Below, one piece after another: positions 1 through 7,568 of a stretch of 18,293 bases of DNA. A model generated the notes under the pieces. It ran no database searches and was not told the DNA's origin. It saw only the letters and a list, made by a program, of their open reading frames with translations. A program made the position numbers and the translations under genes. The DNA is taken from contig JAGVUH010000238.1 in assembly GCA_019136395.1 (NCBI GenBank), positions 1-18,293 of the forward strand, given 5' to 3'. Within the stretch, counting starts at the first letter, position 1. Each line of letters begins with the position of its first letter. This DNA comes from Gammaproteobacteria bacterium (GTDB lineage Bacteria > Pseudomonadota > Gammaproteobacteria > Chromatiales > Chromatiaceae).

Positions 1-681
1 CCAAGGGTAGAGTGTTCGGCTGCCGGCCCGGGCGGCGTGCTCCCATTCCATTTCGGTGGGCAAGCGAAAGGTCTCACCGGTTTTCCGGCTGAGCCAGGTG
101 GCGAAGGCCATGGCATCATAAACACTGACATTGATCACGGGACGGGATCCCCGCCCCCAGCCATTGTCGTCCGGTAATTCCCGGTCCGTTGCCAAGGCAA
201 AGGTGTCATAGTCGGCGAAGCTGACTTCATGAATCCCAAGGTCGAAGGTCCGGAAACAGACCTGGGAGGGTACCGCCAGGGGCGAGCCGGCCGGACTTTG
301 CTGATTTGCGGCCGAGGATTGCAAAGAAGGGGGTTGGTAACAGGCCCCGGGTATGCGCGTGAAGACCATGCCGGTGAGGGGGGCCTGATAGGGGGCAGGG
401 CTTGTCTCGTTTGCTGCTTTGATCAGGTGAGCCCCTTGGTCCAGCACGGTTTGTGGCCAGGCGCTCAGGTCAGGAATCAGGCGAAGATTGTTCTTGGCCG
501 ATGCCACCTGGGTTTCTCGGCTACAGGTTAACTCGGCGGCGCAGGTTTTCTCGACCGAGTAGGTCTGGTTATCCGCCAAGGCTGGCCCGTGAGCCAGAAA
601 ACAAAGTGAAAGCCAGGCGGGAAATTGCCATTCGGATTTTAAAAAATGTGTTTGGTTACAAGCTGTTCTAACTAAATACAT
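1..681 (-). CDS. Exported formylglycine-generating-enzyme (FGE/SUMF1)-fold protein, 3' end off the window
   Basis: Hand translation of the minus strand gives an open frame of 227 codons from the ATG at 681 to the window edge with no stop. The start is preceded by a GAGATGAGG ribosome binding site. The N-terminus carries a hydrophobic stretch (about residues 19-35, ending in ALA) that looks like a Sec signal. A Cys-containing spacer follows. From about residue 140 the sequence matches the FGE-sulfatase fold: [20 protein letters not shown], then [18 protein letters not shown], then [16 protein letters not shown] and YPW at the edge. Family members are either sulfatase-activating oxidases or, more often in bacteria, non-catalytic or regulatory domains, sometimes fused to kinases or found beside cytochromes. 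The catalytic cysteines of true FGE lie in the missing C-terminal part, so enzymatic activity cannot be judged. It lies 81 bp downstream of the lipoamide-dehydrogenase-like gene on the same strand and may be cotranscribed with it. Confidence 0.85.
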   Translation of the reverse strand, partial: MYLVRTACNQTHFLKSEWQFPAWLSLCFLAHGPALADNQTYSVEKTCAAELTCSRETQVASAKNNLRLIPDLSAWPQTVLDQGAHLIKAANETSPAPYQAPLTGMVFTRIPGACYQPPSLQSSAANQQSPAGSPLAVPSQVCFRTFDLGIHEVSFADYDTFALATDRELPDDNGWGRGSRPVINVSVYDAMAFATWLSRKTGETFRLPTEMEWEHAARAGSRTLYPW

Positions 682-703
682 TGTAAGAATCCTCATCTCT
701 CGT

Positions 704-732
704 CATGACCTGTCAACAGGGTTGTGGTCATG
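704..732. repeat. Nested inverted repeat between the oxidoreductase and FGE-fold genes
   Basis: CATGACC at 704-710 is repeated as its exact reverse complement GGTCATG at 726-732, with a 15 bp spacer. Inside it lies a second small palindrome, CCTGT-CA-ACAGG (709-720). It sits about 23 bp upstream of the FGE-fold start codon (681) and downstream of the oxidoreductase stop. It has no T-run in the direction of transcription, so a regulator-binding site fits better than a terminator. The role is inferred only. Confidence 0.4.
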
Positions 733-762
733 GTTGTCATTTTCTTTCTAGCAAGTAATCAC

Positions 763-2199
763 TTAGGCCGCGAGCCCAGCACCTGGGCGCCATTGAAGGG
801 GGACGCGCCGCTCTGGCCATGAGACATTTGAGCCCTGGGTCGCGATCTTCTTTGCCAGTTGATGCAAGCAATCCTGCAGGCATTCCTCAATCACGGGGTG
901 ATAAAAGGGCATGCCTAGCATCTCGGTTACGGTCATGCGACTTTGGATGCCCCAGGCGAGCAGATGGGCCAGTTGCTCACATCGGGGTCCAACCATGGCC
1001 CCACCCAGAACCAGGCCACTAAGACGATCGGCATAGACTTGTAACAATCCCCGATTCTGCCCCAGGATGAGGGCGCGACCCACCGGCCCGAAGCGCTGCT
1101 GACCCACCACCGCGTCCTCATCCAGATCCGACCAGCGAGTGCCGACCATGGCAATGTTGGGATCGGTGAAGACGATGGATATGGGTGTCTTGGCGGCGAT
1201 TTGCCGCGGCCGGTCATGGCTGGCGTTATAGCCAGCGATCCGGCCCTGCTCGGCGGCGGTCTGTAAATTGGCGATCCCCCCCGTGGCGTTACCGGCCAGG
1301 TAGATGGGCAAGCGTCCGACCTGTAAGGTCCGCGCATCATGAAGGGGAACGCCATGTTCATCAAGCTGGCAACCTGTTCGCTCCAGACCTAGTCTGACCA
1401 GGTTCGGATGTCGGCCGGTGGCGGCGAAGATCTTTTCGACCCAGAGTTCGTGCTCACCAGCCCGCACCCTGACGCCCTCTCCCTCAGGCTCAACCTCGGC
1501 ACGTTCATTCAGCCAGATGGGAAATTCGCGTTGCAAGATCTCGACCGCCGCCTGGTTCACGCCCGGATCAGCGATCCGGGCGATATGCTCACCCGATTCG
1601 ATACCCACCACCTTGACCCCAAGGCGATGCAGTACCTGGCCCATTTCGATACCGACCGGCCCGAGGCCGATGACGGCCACCGATGCGGGCAAACTCTCCT
1701 GTTCGAAAATACCCTCAACCGTCAACATTCGGTCACCCAACAACTCGCGCCAACCCCGCGGTACGAAGCTTGAAGCGCCAGTGGCGATAACCGTGGCCTT
1801 GGTGTGAACAATGCCATCCCCGACCTGGAGGGTTCTGGCGTCAAGAAACTGAGCAAAATCCTCGATCAGTTCATCGCCCATCTCATCCGTGGTATTGGCT
1901 AGTACCAGATCAACGAAGGTGTCGCGCAGATCACGTACATGATTCAAAGCGATGGTAGGATCGAGGCGGAGTCCCTCGGTCCCCGTGATCCCATAACGCG
2001 GAAGGTCCTTGCGCGAGGCGCAAACTTCGGCAAGATGGATAGCGACTTTCGAAGGCATGCAGCCGATGCGTGCGCAGGTCGTACCCAGACCGCCTCCATT
2101 TATAAGCACATAGTTATCAGTAACTTGACGTATCTCCTTGATGGCGTTAAGGCCGGCATGCCCTGCCCCGATGACGGCAACGTCTACCTGATGGTTCAT
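763..2199 (-). CDS. Dihydrolipoamide dehydrogenase-like FAD/NAD(P)H disulfide oxidoreductase
   Basis: The protein has 478 residues, the usual length for the class I pyridine nucleotide-disulfide oxidoreductase family (lipoamide dehydrogenase, mercuric reductase, glutathione reductase). An N-terminal FAD-binding GAGHAG motif lies at residues 11-16. The redox-active disulfide is CARIGC (Cys42, Cys47) followed by MPSK. A second dinucleotide-binding GLGPVG motif lies near residue 180, and an ATGRHPN stretch precedes the FAD-binding GNATGG region. The C-terminal dimerisation domain ends with HPVIEE, giving the His434/Glu439 catalytic dyad. All key residues of a working flavin disulfide reductase are therefore present. 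The TTCARIGCMPSK variant is typical of a stand-alone subgroup that is not part of 2-oxoacid dehydrogenase operons, and no E1 or E2 gene is nearby. The physiological substrate is not evident. The start is supported by AAGAGGA seven bases upstream. Transcription probably starts at the promoter at 2283-2310. Confidence 0.9.
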   Translation of the reverse strand: MNHQVDVAVIGAGHAGLNAIKEIRQVTDNYVLINGGGLGTTCARIGCMPSKVAIHLAEVCASRKDLPRYGITGTEGLRLDPTIALNHVRDLRDTFVDLVLANTTDEMGDELIEDFAQFLDARTLQVGDGIVHTKATVIATGASSFVPRGWRELLGDRMLTVEGIFEQESLPASVAVIGLGPVGIEMGQVLHRLGVKVVGIESGEHIARIADPGVNQAAVEILQREFPIWLNERAEVEPEGEGVRVRAGEHELWVEKIFAATGRHPNLVRLGLERTGCQLDEHGVPLHDARTLQVGRLPIYLAGNATGGIANLQTAAEQGRIAGYNASHDRPRQIAAKTPISIVFTDPNIAMVGTRWSDLDEDAVVGQQRFGPVGRALILGQNRGLLQVYADRLSGLVLGGAMVGPRCEQLAHLLAWGIQSRMTVTEMLGMPFYHPVIEECLQDCLHQLAKKIATQGSNVSWPERRVPLQWRPGAGLAA

Positions 2200-2274
2200 G
2201 GCAATGTCCTCTTGCTAATGAGGGTTGTTAGGATTTTTTTTGATGGTTACATCGCTCGTGGTTGGTTAAGTCAG

Positions 2275-2333
2275 ATACCATAAAAATACCAAACAAACCA
2301 AATTTGTCAAATCACGGGTCCATATAAATACCA
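2275..2333. promoter_or_regulatory. Three phased ATACCA repeats, candidate operator
   Basis: ATACCA occurs at 2275-2280, 2286-2291 and 2328-2333. Two copies extend to ATACCATA. The start-to-start distances are 11 and 42 bp, close to one and four helical turns, so all three face the same side of the DNA. One copy overlaps the -10 box, one the expected start site, and one lies upstream of the -35. TGGTAT/ATACCA half-sites resemble operator halves of the HutC/DasR branch of GntR regulators, and a GntR/UTRA gene lies at 3449-4225. The pairing of regulator and site is inference. Confidence 0.4.
2283..2310 (-). promoter_or_regulatory. Sigma70-like promoter of the oxidoreductase gene
   Basis: On the minus strand a perfect -35 TTGACA (2305-2310) is followed after 16 bp by TATTTT (2283-2288), a 4/6 match to the -10 consensus. 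The predicted transcription start is near 2276, leaving a leader of about 77 nt before the ATG at 2199. Two ATACCA repeats overlap the -10 box and start site. Confidence 0.55.
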
Positions 2334-2520
2334 TAGGGCCTCTCGGTCCAGCCTTGGCCGGTCTACCCTGGCCGCGGAAATGTCCCGACCTGGAGGGTCC
2401 GTGACTTGCCGACCATAATGCTGAAGCCAGGTGAATTATTGGGGCAGGCTGTTAGGCGGACACACCGCCCCTGACTAGGGCCTTCAGTGCTTCTACTGTG
2501 GTTTATTGAGGGTAATGACG

Positions 2521-3462
2521 ATGCGTGCCTTTGTAGTGGGGAATTACATGAATGCGAATTTCATGTGCGTGGAGCGACTACCCCGGCCTGGCGAATCACT
2601 CGCGGCCAGCCGGTTTTTCCAGGAACATGGCGGCAAGGGTCTTAACCTGGCGGTGGGTCTGCAACGCTTGGGCGTGAGGGTGGATCTGCTCATGGCGGTG
2701 GGCGCTGATGGCGCGGGTGCCGCGGTGAAGGAATATCTGGCACGGGAGGGTGTGGGCATCCATCGGGTCCTGATGCTTGGTCGGACCTCCGGTTTCGGGG
2801 TGGGCTTCATCGCCGCCGATGGCAGCAATTTCCTGGTCGTCCATCCCGGAGCCAATGCCCTGCTGACCAAGGACCATGTGGACGAGGCATTCGGCCTCAT
2901 AGCCGCGGCGGATTGGGTGCTGGCCCAATTCGAGAGTCTGGACCCCGTGGTAATGCGGGCCTTCACCTGGGCGCGTCGGTTGGGCAAGCGCACCTGTCTT
3001 AACCCTTCACCTTGGCGCCGACTCGACGAACGCATACTTGCCTTGACCGACGTCCTGGTGGTCAATGCCACTGAGGCCGCTCAGCTGTTTGCTCGGTCAC
3101 CGCTCGCCGATCTGACGCGTGAGGAATGGGTCGCGCAACTGCCATCCCTGGCCCGGCAACTGGGCTGGGGTGGTGTCATGTTGGTAATAACGCTGGGTGA
3201 TCAGGGCAGCGTCGCCCTTGATCAGGAAGGTAAGGCCTGGTGTCGACCCGCCTATAACATTCATCAGGTTGACGCCACCGGGGCGGGAGACGCTTTTGGC
3301 AGCGGATTGGTTTGGGCCCTGCTGCGTGGACTCGACCTGGGTCAGGCGTTGGAGATTGGCAATGCCTGTGGGGCGCTGATCGCGGCCCGGGAAGGCATTT
3401 TGGATGGATTGCCTCATCCTCCCGATCTGGAGGCCTTCCTTGCTGCTGCTATCCCAGGTTGA
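2521..3462 (+). CDS. PfkB-family (ribokinase-like) carbohydrate kinase
   Basis: This is a 313-residue sugar kinase of the PfkB/ribokinase superfamily, which phosphorylates a sugar or nucleoside hydroxyl with ATP. The N-terminal signature GGKGLNLAVGLQRLG (substrate and dimer region) and the C-terminal VDATGAGDAFGSG motif are both intact; the latter forms the anion hole and supplies catalytic base Asp257. The segment LNPSPW resembles the ribokinase NPAPA loop, and the overall plan follows ribokinase. Exact substrate specificity cannot be read. An upstream in-frame TTG (2506) and ATG (2515) exist, but AGGG just before 2515 sits at ideal distance from the ATG at 2521, so that start is preferred. 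The 3' end overlaps the convergent GntR gene by 14 bp. That pairing suggests the regulator senses the kinase's sugar or its phosphate. Confidence 0.87.
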   Translation: MRAFVVGNYMNANFMCVERLPRPGESLAASRFFQEHGGKGLNLAVGLQRLGVRVDLLMAVGADGAGAAVKEYLAREGVGIHRVLMLGRTSGFGVGFIAADGSNFLVVHPGANALLTKDHVDEAFGLIAAADWVLAQFESLDPVVMRAFTWARRLGKRTCLNPSPWRRLDERILALTDVLVVNATEAAQLFARSPLADLTREEWVAQLPSLARQLGWGGVMLVITLGDQGSVALDQEGKAWCRPAYNIHQVDATGAGDAFGSGLVWALLRGLDLGQALEIGNACGALIAAREGILDGLPHPPDLEAFLAAAIPG

Positions 3463-4225
3463 GGGATAAGCGGTAAGCATAGACATCGCCGCGAAAGGTT
3501 CCTTCCACATATTCGATCATCAACCGCGCCGCGCTGTAAGTCTTGCGTTTCATGAGCAGGCAGGGAACCGGCTCCGCCAGCCCGAAGGCGGTGGTCTCGA
3601 TGGTGGAACTCATGACCGCCTCAACCGTCTGTTCGCCATGGGTAAGGGCAATTCCACAATGCTCGAATAAAAAATGATAGGCAGAACCCTCTACATCCCA
3701 ATCGGCCAACTCGGGCGCCGCAGTCAAATCATACCAGGCTACCTCGCGAGAGAGCGGCACCCCATCACCCAGCCTAAGCCGTACGAGGTAGAGGAAACGC
3801 GCGGTAGTTGGCCGTCCAAACAGTGAAGAGATGGTGCGGTCAGTCACGATGTTGCGCACCAGCAAGCGGGTGGAGGGTGTCATGCCCATCTCCCGCATCT
3901 CCTCGGTAAAGCCTTTCAGCCGGCCCAAACTGGGCGTCAATCGCGGCGGTGTCTTGACGGCTTCCCCTGCTCGCCCGTGAGTCGTCAGATAATTCTTGGC
4001 GCGCAGCTCGTTATAGGCGCGCCGCACCGTGGTGCGGCTGAGCTGTAAACGCTCTGCTAGTACCCGCTCCGAAGGCAGACTCTGTCCCTCCGTGATCTCG
4101 CCGCCTTCAATGAGTTGTACCAGCTTTTCCTTAAGTTGCAGATAACTGGGCTCAGCCTTTTCACGGTCGGGCACTAATCGCTTGATAAGGTTGTCGGTCT
4201 TCATGAGTGTCTGAACCATCTCCAT
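3449..4225 (-). CDS. GntR-family transcriptional regulator with UTRA ligand-binding domain
   Basis: The protein has about 258 residues from the preferred ATG at 4225, which follows GAGGAACCCAAC; a longer in-frame version from 4279 lacks a good ribosome binding site. The N-terminal winged helix-turn-helix (about residues 25-95) contains SLPSERVLAERLQLSRTTVR and a following AYNELRAKNYL recognition and wing region typical of GntR proteins. The rest (about 110-255) matches the UTRA domain of the HutC subfamily. It shows the LVRLRLGDGVPLSREVAWY pattern and a C-terminal YSAARLMIEYVEGTFRGDVY stretch. Such regulators are usually repressors released by a small metabolite, often a sugar phosphate or amino-acid derivative. 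It faces the kinase tail to tail with overlapping ends, and its likely targets are its own promoter and the kinase/oxidoreductase intergenic region. Direct proof is lacking. Confidence 0.88.
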   Translation of the reverse strand: MEMVQTLMKTDNLIKRLVPDREKAEPSYLQLKEKLVQLIEGGEITEGQSLPSERVLAERLQLSRTTVRRAYNELRAKNYLTTHGRAGEAVKTPPRLTPSLGRLKGFTEEMREMGMTPSTRLLVRNIVTDRTISSLFGRPTTARFLYLVRLRLGDGVPLSREVAWYDLTAAPELADWDVEGSAYHFLFEHCGIALTHGEQTVEAVMSSTIETTAFGLAEPVPCLLMKRKTYSAARLMIEYVEGTFRGDVYAYRLSLNLG

Positions 4226-4272
4226 GTTGGGTTCCTCGCGTTGGCTGCGTCTGGTGGGGGGGCCGCAAGTCG

Positions 4273-4332
4273 GTACCACAAGGCATGAAGATCGTCTTCA
4301 TATGGCTGATTCACAACCCACCCTTTGTACCA
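4273..4332. promoter_or_regulatory. Paired GTACCAC repeats upstream of the GntR gene
   Basis: GTACCAC occurs at 4273-4279 and 4327-4333 in the leader of the GntR/UTRA gene, 54 bp apart (about five helical turns). The core TACCA is shared with the ATACCA repeats at 2275-2333. This could be an autoregulatory operator pair, but two short matches are weak evidence. Confidence 0.25.
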
Positions 4333-4435
4333 CCTCCCCTTCAGACCGTAAACCCTGGCCGAAACCGCGTAAGCCCGAAGGCGTGATAGTCTGAGCTTCA
4401 GGAGTTGACCAAAATATGAGCGAGGGTGGACCCAA

Positions 4436-4460
4436 TAAAAAGGGGCCCGAAGGCCCCTCA
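4436..4460 (-). terminator. Rho-independent terminator of the fcc unit
   Basis: Read on the minus strand, AGGGGCC-TTCG-GGCCCCT forms a strong stem with a UUCG tetraloop, followed immediately by TTTTTATT. It lies about 45 bp after the FccB stop codon, and the minus-strand transcript ends there before the GntR leader. Confidence 0.9.
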
Positions 4461-4472
4461 AGGTCGCGACGG

Positions 4473-4490
4473 CGCGCCCAGCAGGGCGCG
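4473..4490 (-). terminator. Second hairpin between FccB stop and main terminator
   Basis: CGCGCCC-AGCA-GGGCGCG is a perfect 7 bp stem just after the FccB stop codon. It has no T-run on the minus strand, though T-rich sequence follows on the plus strand. It probably protects the mRNA 3' end or backs up the UUCG terminator. Confidence 0.5.
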
Positions 4491-4502
4491 TCCTTCTTTT
4501 TG

Positions 4503-5795
4503 TTACTTGAAGATGTCGTTGACGATATTGGTGTACCAGCTATAGGCATACTGGACTTCACGCGCATGGGCTTCCGGAGAGGCATCCATGGGCGTTACGC
4601 CACCGGAGCCGGGAACCTCGGCAATCTTGCCATCGGCGCCCAGCTTGTAGATACCCGCCACGGAGATGGCCCAGTCTGGGGAAATCAGCGAGTAGCAGGT
4701 GTTGACGAAGGACGGCACGCCTACCTCACCCTCATTGAGCAGGGCGACGATGGCGGCGGCGCAGACCTTGGCCTGGCTATTGGCGGCATAACCGGATTTG
4801 GGCATGGCACCAGCGATGCAGGCATCGCCGATGACATGGACGCCAGGCACCTTCTTGGACTCGAAGCTGCGGCCATCCACCGGGCACCAGCCGCTGTCGT
4901 CGGTCAGCCCGGAGTCAACGGCGATCTTGCCGGCCCGTTGGGGTGGAATGACGTTGATGACATCCGCCTTGAGTTCGTCATCCATGGACCCGTAGGTCAC
5001 AGTCATGGCATTCACGTCCACACGCGGGAGCTTGCCATCCGGGTCCGGGCGCCACTCGATCAGGGCTTTGTCCGTTTCGAAACCATAGAATTTCTTCCAG
5101 CCCTGGATGAAAAGCGCCTGTTTGGAGAACTTGCCCTTGGAATCAATGATGATGACCTTGGACTTGGGTTTGTGCTTTTGCAAGTAGTGGGCGATGAGGC
5201 TGGCACGCTCATAGGGCCCGGGGGGGCAGCGGAAGGGATTGGGTGGGGCGAGAATGGCAACGACCCCACCGTCCTTCATGTCGGCGACCTGCTTTTGCAG
5301 CAGTGTGGTCTGAGGCCCGGCCTTCCAGGCATGGGGCAGTTTCTCAGCGGCCTCGGCGGAATAGCCCTCGATCTTGTCGTAGAGGAAATCCACGCCCGGG
5401 GACACGACGCAACGATCGAAGGACAGGGACTGACCGCCCTTGGTCTTCACGGTCTTGGCGGCGCCATCGATGGCCTCGGCGGAATCGAAGACCACCTTGA
5501 TGCCCATCTTTTCCAGGTCGCCGTAACCGACTTCAAGGGACTTCATGTCACGCTCGCCGGCGATGACCTCGTTGCTGAAGTAGCACGTGAAGTAGGTCTT
5601 GTTCGGCTCCACGATGGTTACGTCGATATCCTTATCCAGACGCTTGATGTACTTGGCCGCCGTGGCGCCGGCGGTACCACCGCCAACGACCACCACCTTT
5701 TGGGTGTTGGCCCGGGCGATGTGCGGGAAACCGATCATGGCCACGGCCGCAGCCGTGCCAGTGGCCTTAACGAAATCGCGACGATTCATTTTCAT
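4503..5795 (-). CDS. fccB: Flavocytochrome c sulfide dehydrogenase, flavoprotein subunit
   Basis: FccB oxidises sulfide to polysulfide or sulfur in the periplasm and passes electrons through FAD to the FccA hemes. The 430-residue precursor starts at the ATG at 5795 after GGAGG; an upstream in-frame TTG at 5813 is less likely because it overlaps this site. A twin-arginine signal, [10 protein letters not shown] with a hydrophobic stretch ending ARA, is visible, so export is probably as a folded flavoprotein. The FAD-binding [16 protein letters not shown] motif opens the mature chain. With cleavage after ARA, the cysteine in YFTCYF is mature residue 42 (covalent FAD site) and that in PFRCPPGP is residue 161. 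The cysteine in NTCYSL falls near 338. Residues 161 and about 338 correspond to the redox-active disulfide of the characterised enzyme. The [19 protein letters not shown] region closes the FAD site. The gene lies 21 bp after fccA and before a strong terminator. Confidence 0.96.
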   Translation of the reverse strand: MKMNRRDFVKATGTAAAVAMIGFPHIARANTQKVVVVGGGTAGATAAKYIKRLDKDIDVTIVEPNKTYFTCYFSNEVIAGERDMKSLEVGYGDLEKMGIKVVFDSAEAIDGAAKTVKTKGGQSLSFDRCVVSPGVDFLYDKIEGYSAEAAEKLPHAWKAGPQTTLLQKQVADMKDGGVVAILAPPNPFRCPPGPYERASLIAHYLQKHKPKSKVIIIDSKGKFSKQALFIQGWKKFYGFETDKALIEWRPDPDGKLPRVDVNAMTVTYGSMDDELKADVINVIPPQRAGKIAVDSGLTDDSGWCPVDGRSFESKKVPGVHVIGDACIAGAMPKSGYAANSQAKVCAAAIVALLNEGEVGVPSFVNTCYSLISPDWAISVAGIYKLGADGKIAEVPGSGGVTPMDASPEAHAREVQYAYSWYTNIVNDIFK

Positions 5796-5816
5796 GCTCT
5801 GTAACCTCCTCAATCC

Positions 5817-6494
5817 TTATTTCTGGCTGGCGTAGTAAGCGAGGATGGCGTCAACGCCCTTATCACCTTCCTTCTTCATCATGCCATCGAATTTTTCCTT
5901 CATCTTCTTAGGCATTTCGCGCGTGCCAGCCTTGAAGTCCTCCAGGGTGTACTTCAAGTAAGGCGTCCACTGACCAGCCAGGATGTAGTATTCCTCGTCG
6001 GCGATGATCTTGCCGCCCTCGGCATGACACTTCTCGCACCACTTGTCGTGAATCTTGGCTCCGGCATCCGCCAGTTTCTGATCGAATTTCTGGTCGGCGG
6101 GGACGAACTTCTGCCCGGCGAAGAAGCTAGCCAGCTTGCTCAACTCTTCGTCCGTATAGCCCTTGGCGATACGGTTCATGATGGTGGCAAAGGCGGTACC
6201 ATCACGGTAGCCCTTCATCACCTCCACGAAATATTCGCCATGCAGGCCAGCGATGGAGGGCGTAGCGGGTCCACCGCTGACGCCATCGGTTCCGTGACAG
6301 CCGGCGCAGGTCTCGGCGAGCATGCGGGCACTGGCGCCGGATACCAGTTCAACGGGGGCGGCCGCTGGAGCAGCGGCGGGGGCGGCGGGGGCAGCGGCGG
6401 GCTTGGCTTCTTCTTTGGCGGCGAACGCGGTCGTCGCCAGACCGATCGAGACGGCGCTCGCGAGCAAGGCCAGCTTCATGAGTTTCTTGGCCAT
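5817..6494 (-). CDS. fccA: Flavocytochrome c sulfide dehydrogenase, diheme cytochrome c subunit
   Basis: This 225-residue precursor starts at the ATG at 6494 preceded by AAAGGAGG; an in-frame alternative at 6512 has no comparable site. A Sec signal (residues 1-25, ending AFA) is followed by an Ala/Pro-rich linker (about 30-47). Two class I cytochrome c units follow, with heme-binding CAGCH (63-67) and CEKCH (153-157). Methionines such as Met106 in TIMNRIAKGY and those in REMPKKM are candidate axial ligands. Two hemes match the diheme FccA of purple sulfur bacteria. FccA accepts electrons from the FccB flavin and passes them to soluble periplasmic carriers. The Ala/Pro linker gives the mature protein a flexible N-terminal arm. 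The gene lies directly upstream of fccB and 86 bp downstream of the ankyrin gene. Confidence 0.95.
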   Translation of the reverse strand: MAKKLMKLALLASAVSIGLATTAFAAKEEAKPAAAPAAPAAAPAAAPVELVSGASARMLAETCAGCHGTDGVSGGPATPSIAGLHGEYFVEVMKGYRDGTAFATIMNRIAKGYTDEELSKLASFFAGQKFVPADQKFDQKLADAGAKIHDKWCEKCHAEGGKIIADEEYYILAGQWTPYLKYTLEDFKAGTREMPKKMKEKFDGMMKKEGDKGVDAILAYYASQK

Positions 6495-6541
6495 GTTTCC
6501 TCCTTTGGACAAACAGGTTTCAGTGGGAACACGGAGAGCCC

Positions 6542-6572
6542 GCGGCCAGCAGGGGCATCATACGCCGGCCGC
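6542..6572. repeat. Hairpin in the ankyrin-fccA intergenic gap
   Basis: GCGGCC (6542-6547) and its complement GGCCGC (6567-6572) can pair across a 19 nt loop in the 86 bp gap. There is no T-run, so it is more likely an mRNA processing or stability element than a terminator. It could allow fccAB to be expressed at a different level from the upstream genes. Confidence 0.35.
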
Positions 6573-6580
6573 CCAGACAT

Positions 6581-7522
6581 TCAAGGTTTGGACAGCAGGA
6601 CGATGGCGTCCTGATTGCCCTTCTGTTTGGCGATGTCACCCGCGGTGCGCCCCTTCCGGTCCTTGAGCGATACATCGGCCCCGTAGGTCAGCAGGGGGGT
6701 GATGAACTCACCGTGGCCGGTGCTGATGGCCTCCATCAAGGGGGTCACGCCGTCGGCGTCCGCCAGGTTGGGATTGGCCCCAGCCGCTAGCAGCAGTTCG
6801 AGGACATCGGTTCGTCCCGCGCCGATGGCCCAGATGAGGGGGGTACCACCCGTCTTGTCCTGGGCATTGACGTTGGCGCCCTTGGCGAGCAGGGTGGCGA
6901 CGCTATCCGTCTGGCCGGCCCCCGCCGCCAGGATCAGGGCGGTGGCGCCTTCCTTGTCCCGGGCCTCCAGTTCGGCGCCGGCCTCGACCAGGAGCTTGAC
7001 CACTGCGGCATGCCCCCGGGCGGCGGCGTCCATCATGGCGGTACGGTGTTCCTTGTCGGAGGCCTTGGGATCGGCGCCCTTGAACAGCAACTGCTCCACC
7101 ATGTCAGTGATGCCGTAACGGGAGGCGATCATCAGGGCATCCCAGCCACCGCGGGTGCGATCGTGGAGGTTGGCGCCACGTTCGATGAGCAGGGCGGTGA
7201 TGCCGATGTGACCGTTCTCGGCGGCGAAGGTCAGGGCCGTGCAATTGCCCGAGGCCCGGGCATTGACGTTGGCGCCCCGGGCCAGGAGCAGGGCGACGGT
7301 CTCCAGATTGTCGCCCTCCACGGCCATCATCAGGGCGGTCTTGCCAAACTCGTTGGGGGCATCGACGGGGACGCCGGCGTCGAGATGGCGCATCACCTCC
7401 TCGGTGTTGCCCACGGCGGCGGCGTTACGCATGTCCTTGCCCAGGGAATCCGCTGCCAGCAGGGGCAAGGGGGTGCTGAGCGCCAGGAGCAGGGGCAGGG
7501 TGATGATGTGTCGGGTGGTCAT
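6581..7522 (-). CDS. Exported ankyrin-repeat protein
   Basis: The 313-residue product begins with a Sec-type signal (residues 1 to about 24, hydrophobic, ending LLAA before DS). The remainder is almost entirely ankyrin repeats: about nine units of 33 residues with the G-x-TALxxAxxxGxxxxVxxLLxxGAxxN pattern, for example [20 protein letters not shown] and [20 protein letters not shown]. No catalytic domain is seen. Ankyrin stacks bind partner proteins, and the signal places this one in the periplasm next to the cytochromes and FccAB encoded beside it. It starts 46 bp after the tetraheme cytochrome gene and ends 86 bp before fccA on the same strand. A docking, chaperone or inhibitor role for the sulfide-oxidation proteins is therefore reasonable inference, not shown. 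GAGGCG upstream supports the start. Confidence 0.92.
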   Translation of the reverse strand: MTTRHIITLPLLLALSTPLPLLAADSLGKDMRNAAAVGNTEEVMRHLDAGVPVDAPNEFGKTALMMAVEGDNLETVALLLARGANVNARASGNCTALTFAAENGHIGITALLIERGANLHDRTRGGWDALMIASRYGITDMVEQLLFKGADPKASDKEHRTAMMDAAARGHAAVVKLLVEAGAELEARDKEGATALILAAGAGQTDSVATLLAKGANVNAQDKTGGTPLIWAIGAGRTDVLELLLAAGANPNLADADGVTPLMEAISTGHGEFITPLLTYGADVSLKDRKGRTAGDIAKQKGNQDAIVLLSKP

Positions 7523-7568
7523 GTCGGCGGCGCCTCGTGGCGTTCAGGCCAGTGGGATGATCCGGCGA

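Larger units (their letters stand above)
2200..2520. other. Divergent intergenic region between oxidoreductase and sugar kinase
   Basis: This 321 bp gene-free stretch separates two divergent genes. The half next to the oxidoreductase is AT-rich and holds a minus-strand sigma70-like promoter and three ATACCA motifs. The half next to the kinase is GC-rich. It contains a short hairpin, GGCGG-ACACA-CCGCC, about 55 bp before the kinase start, but no convincing plus-strand promoter. Confidence 0.6.

Noticed and set aside
229..671. Two plus-strand open frames (100 and 72 codons) at the left end
   Set aside because: They are antisense to the FGE-fold gene, whose minus-strand translation matches a known fold.
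4416..5804. Plus-strand open frame of 462 codons, longer than the fccB frame on the other strand
   Set aside because: It is antisense to fccB, Gly/His/Asp-rich with no family pattern. The minus-strand frame has a signal peptide, FAD motif and the expected cysteines.
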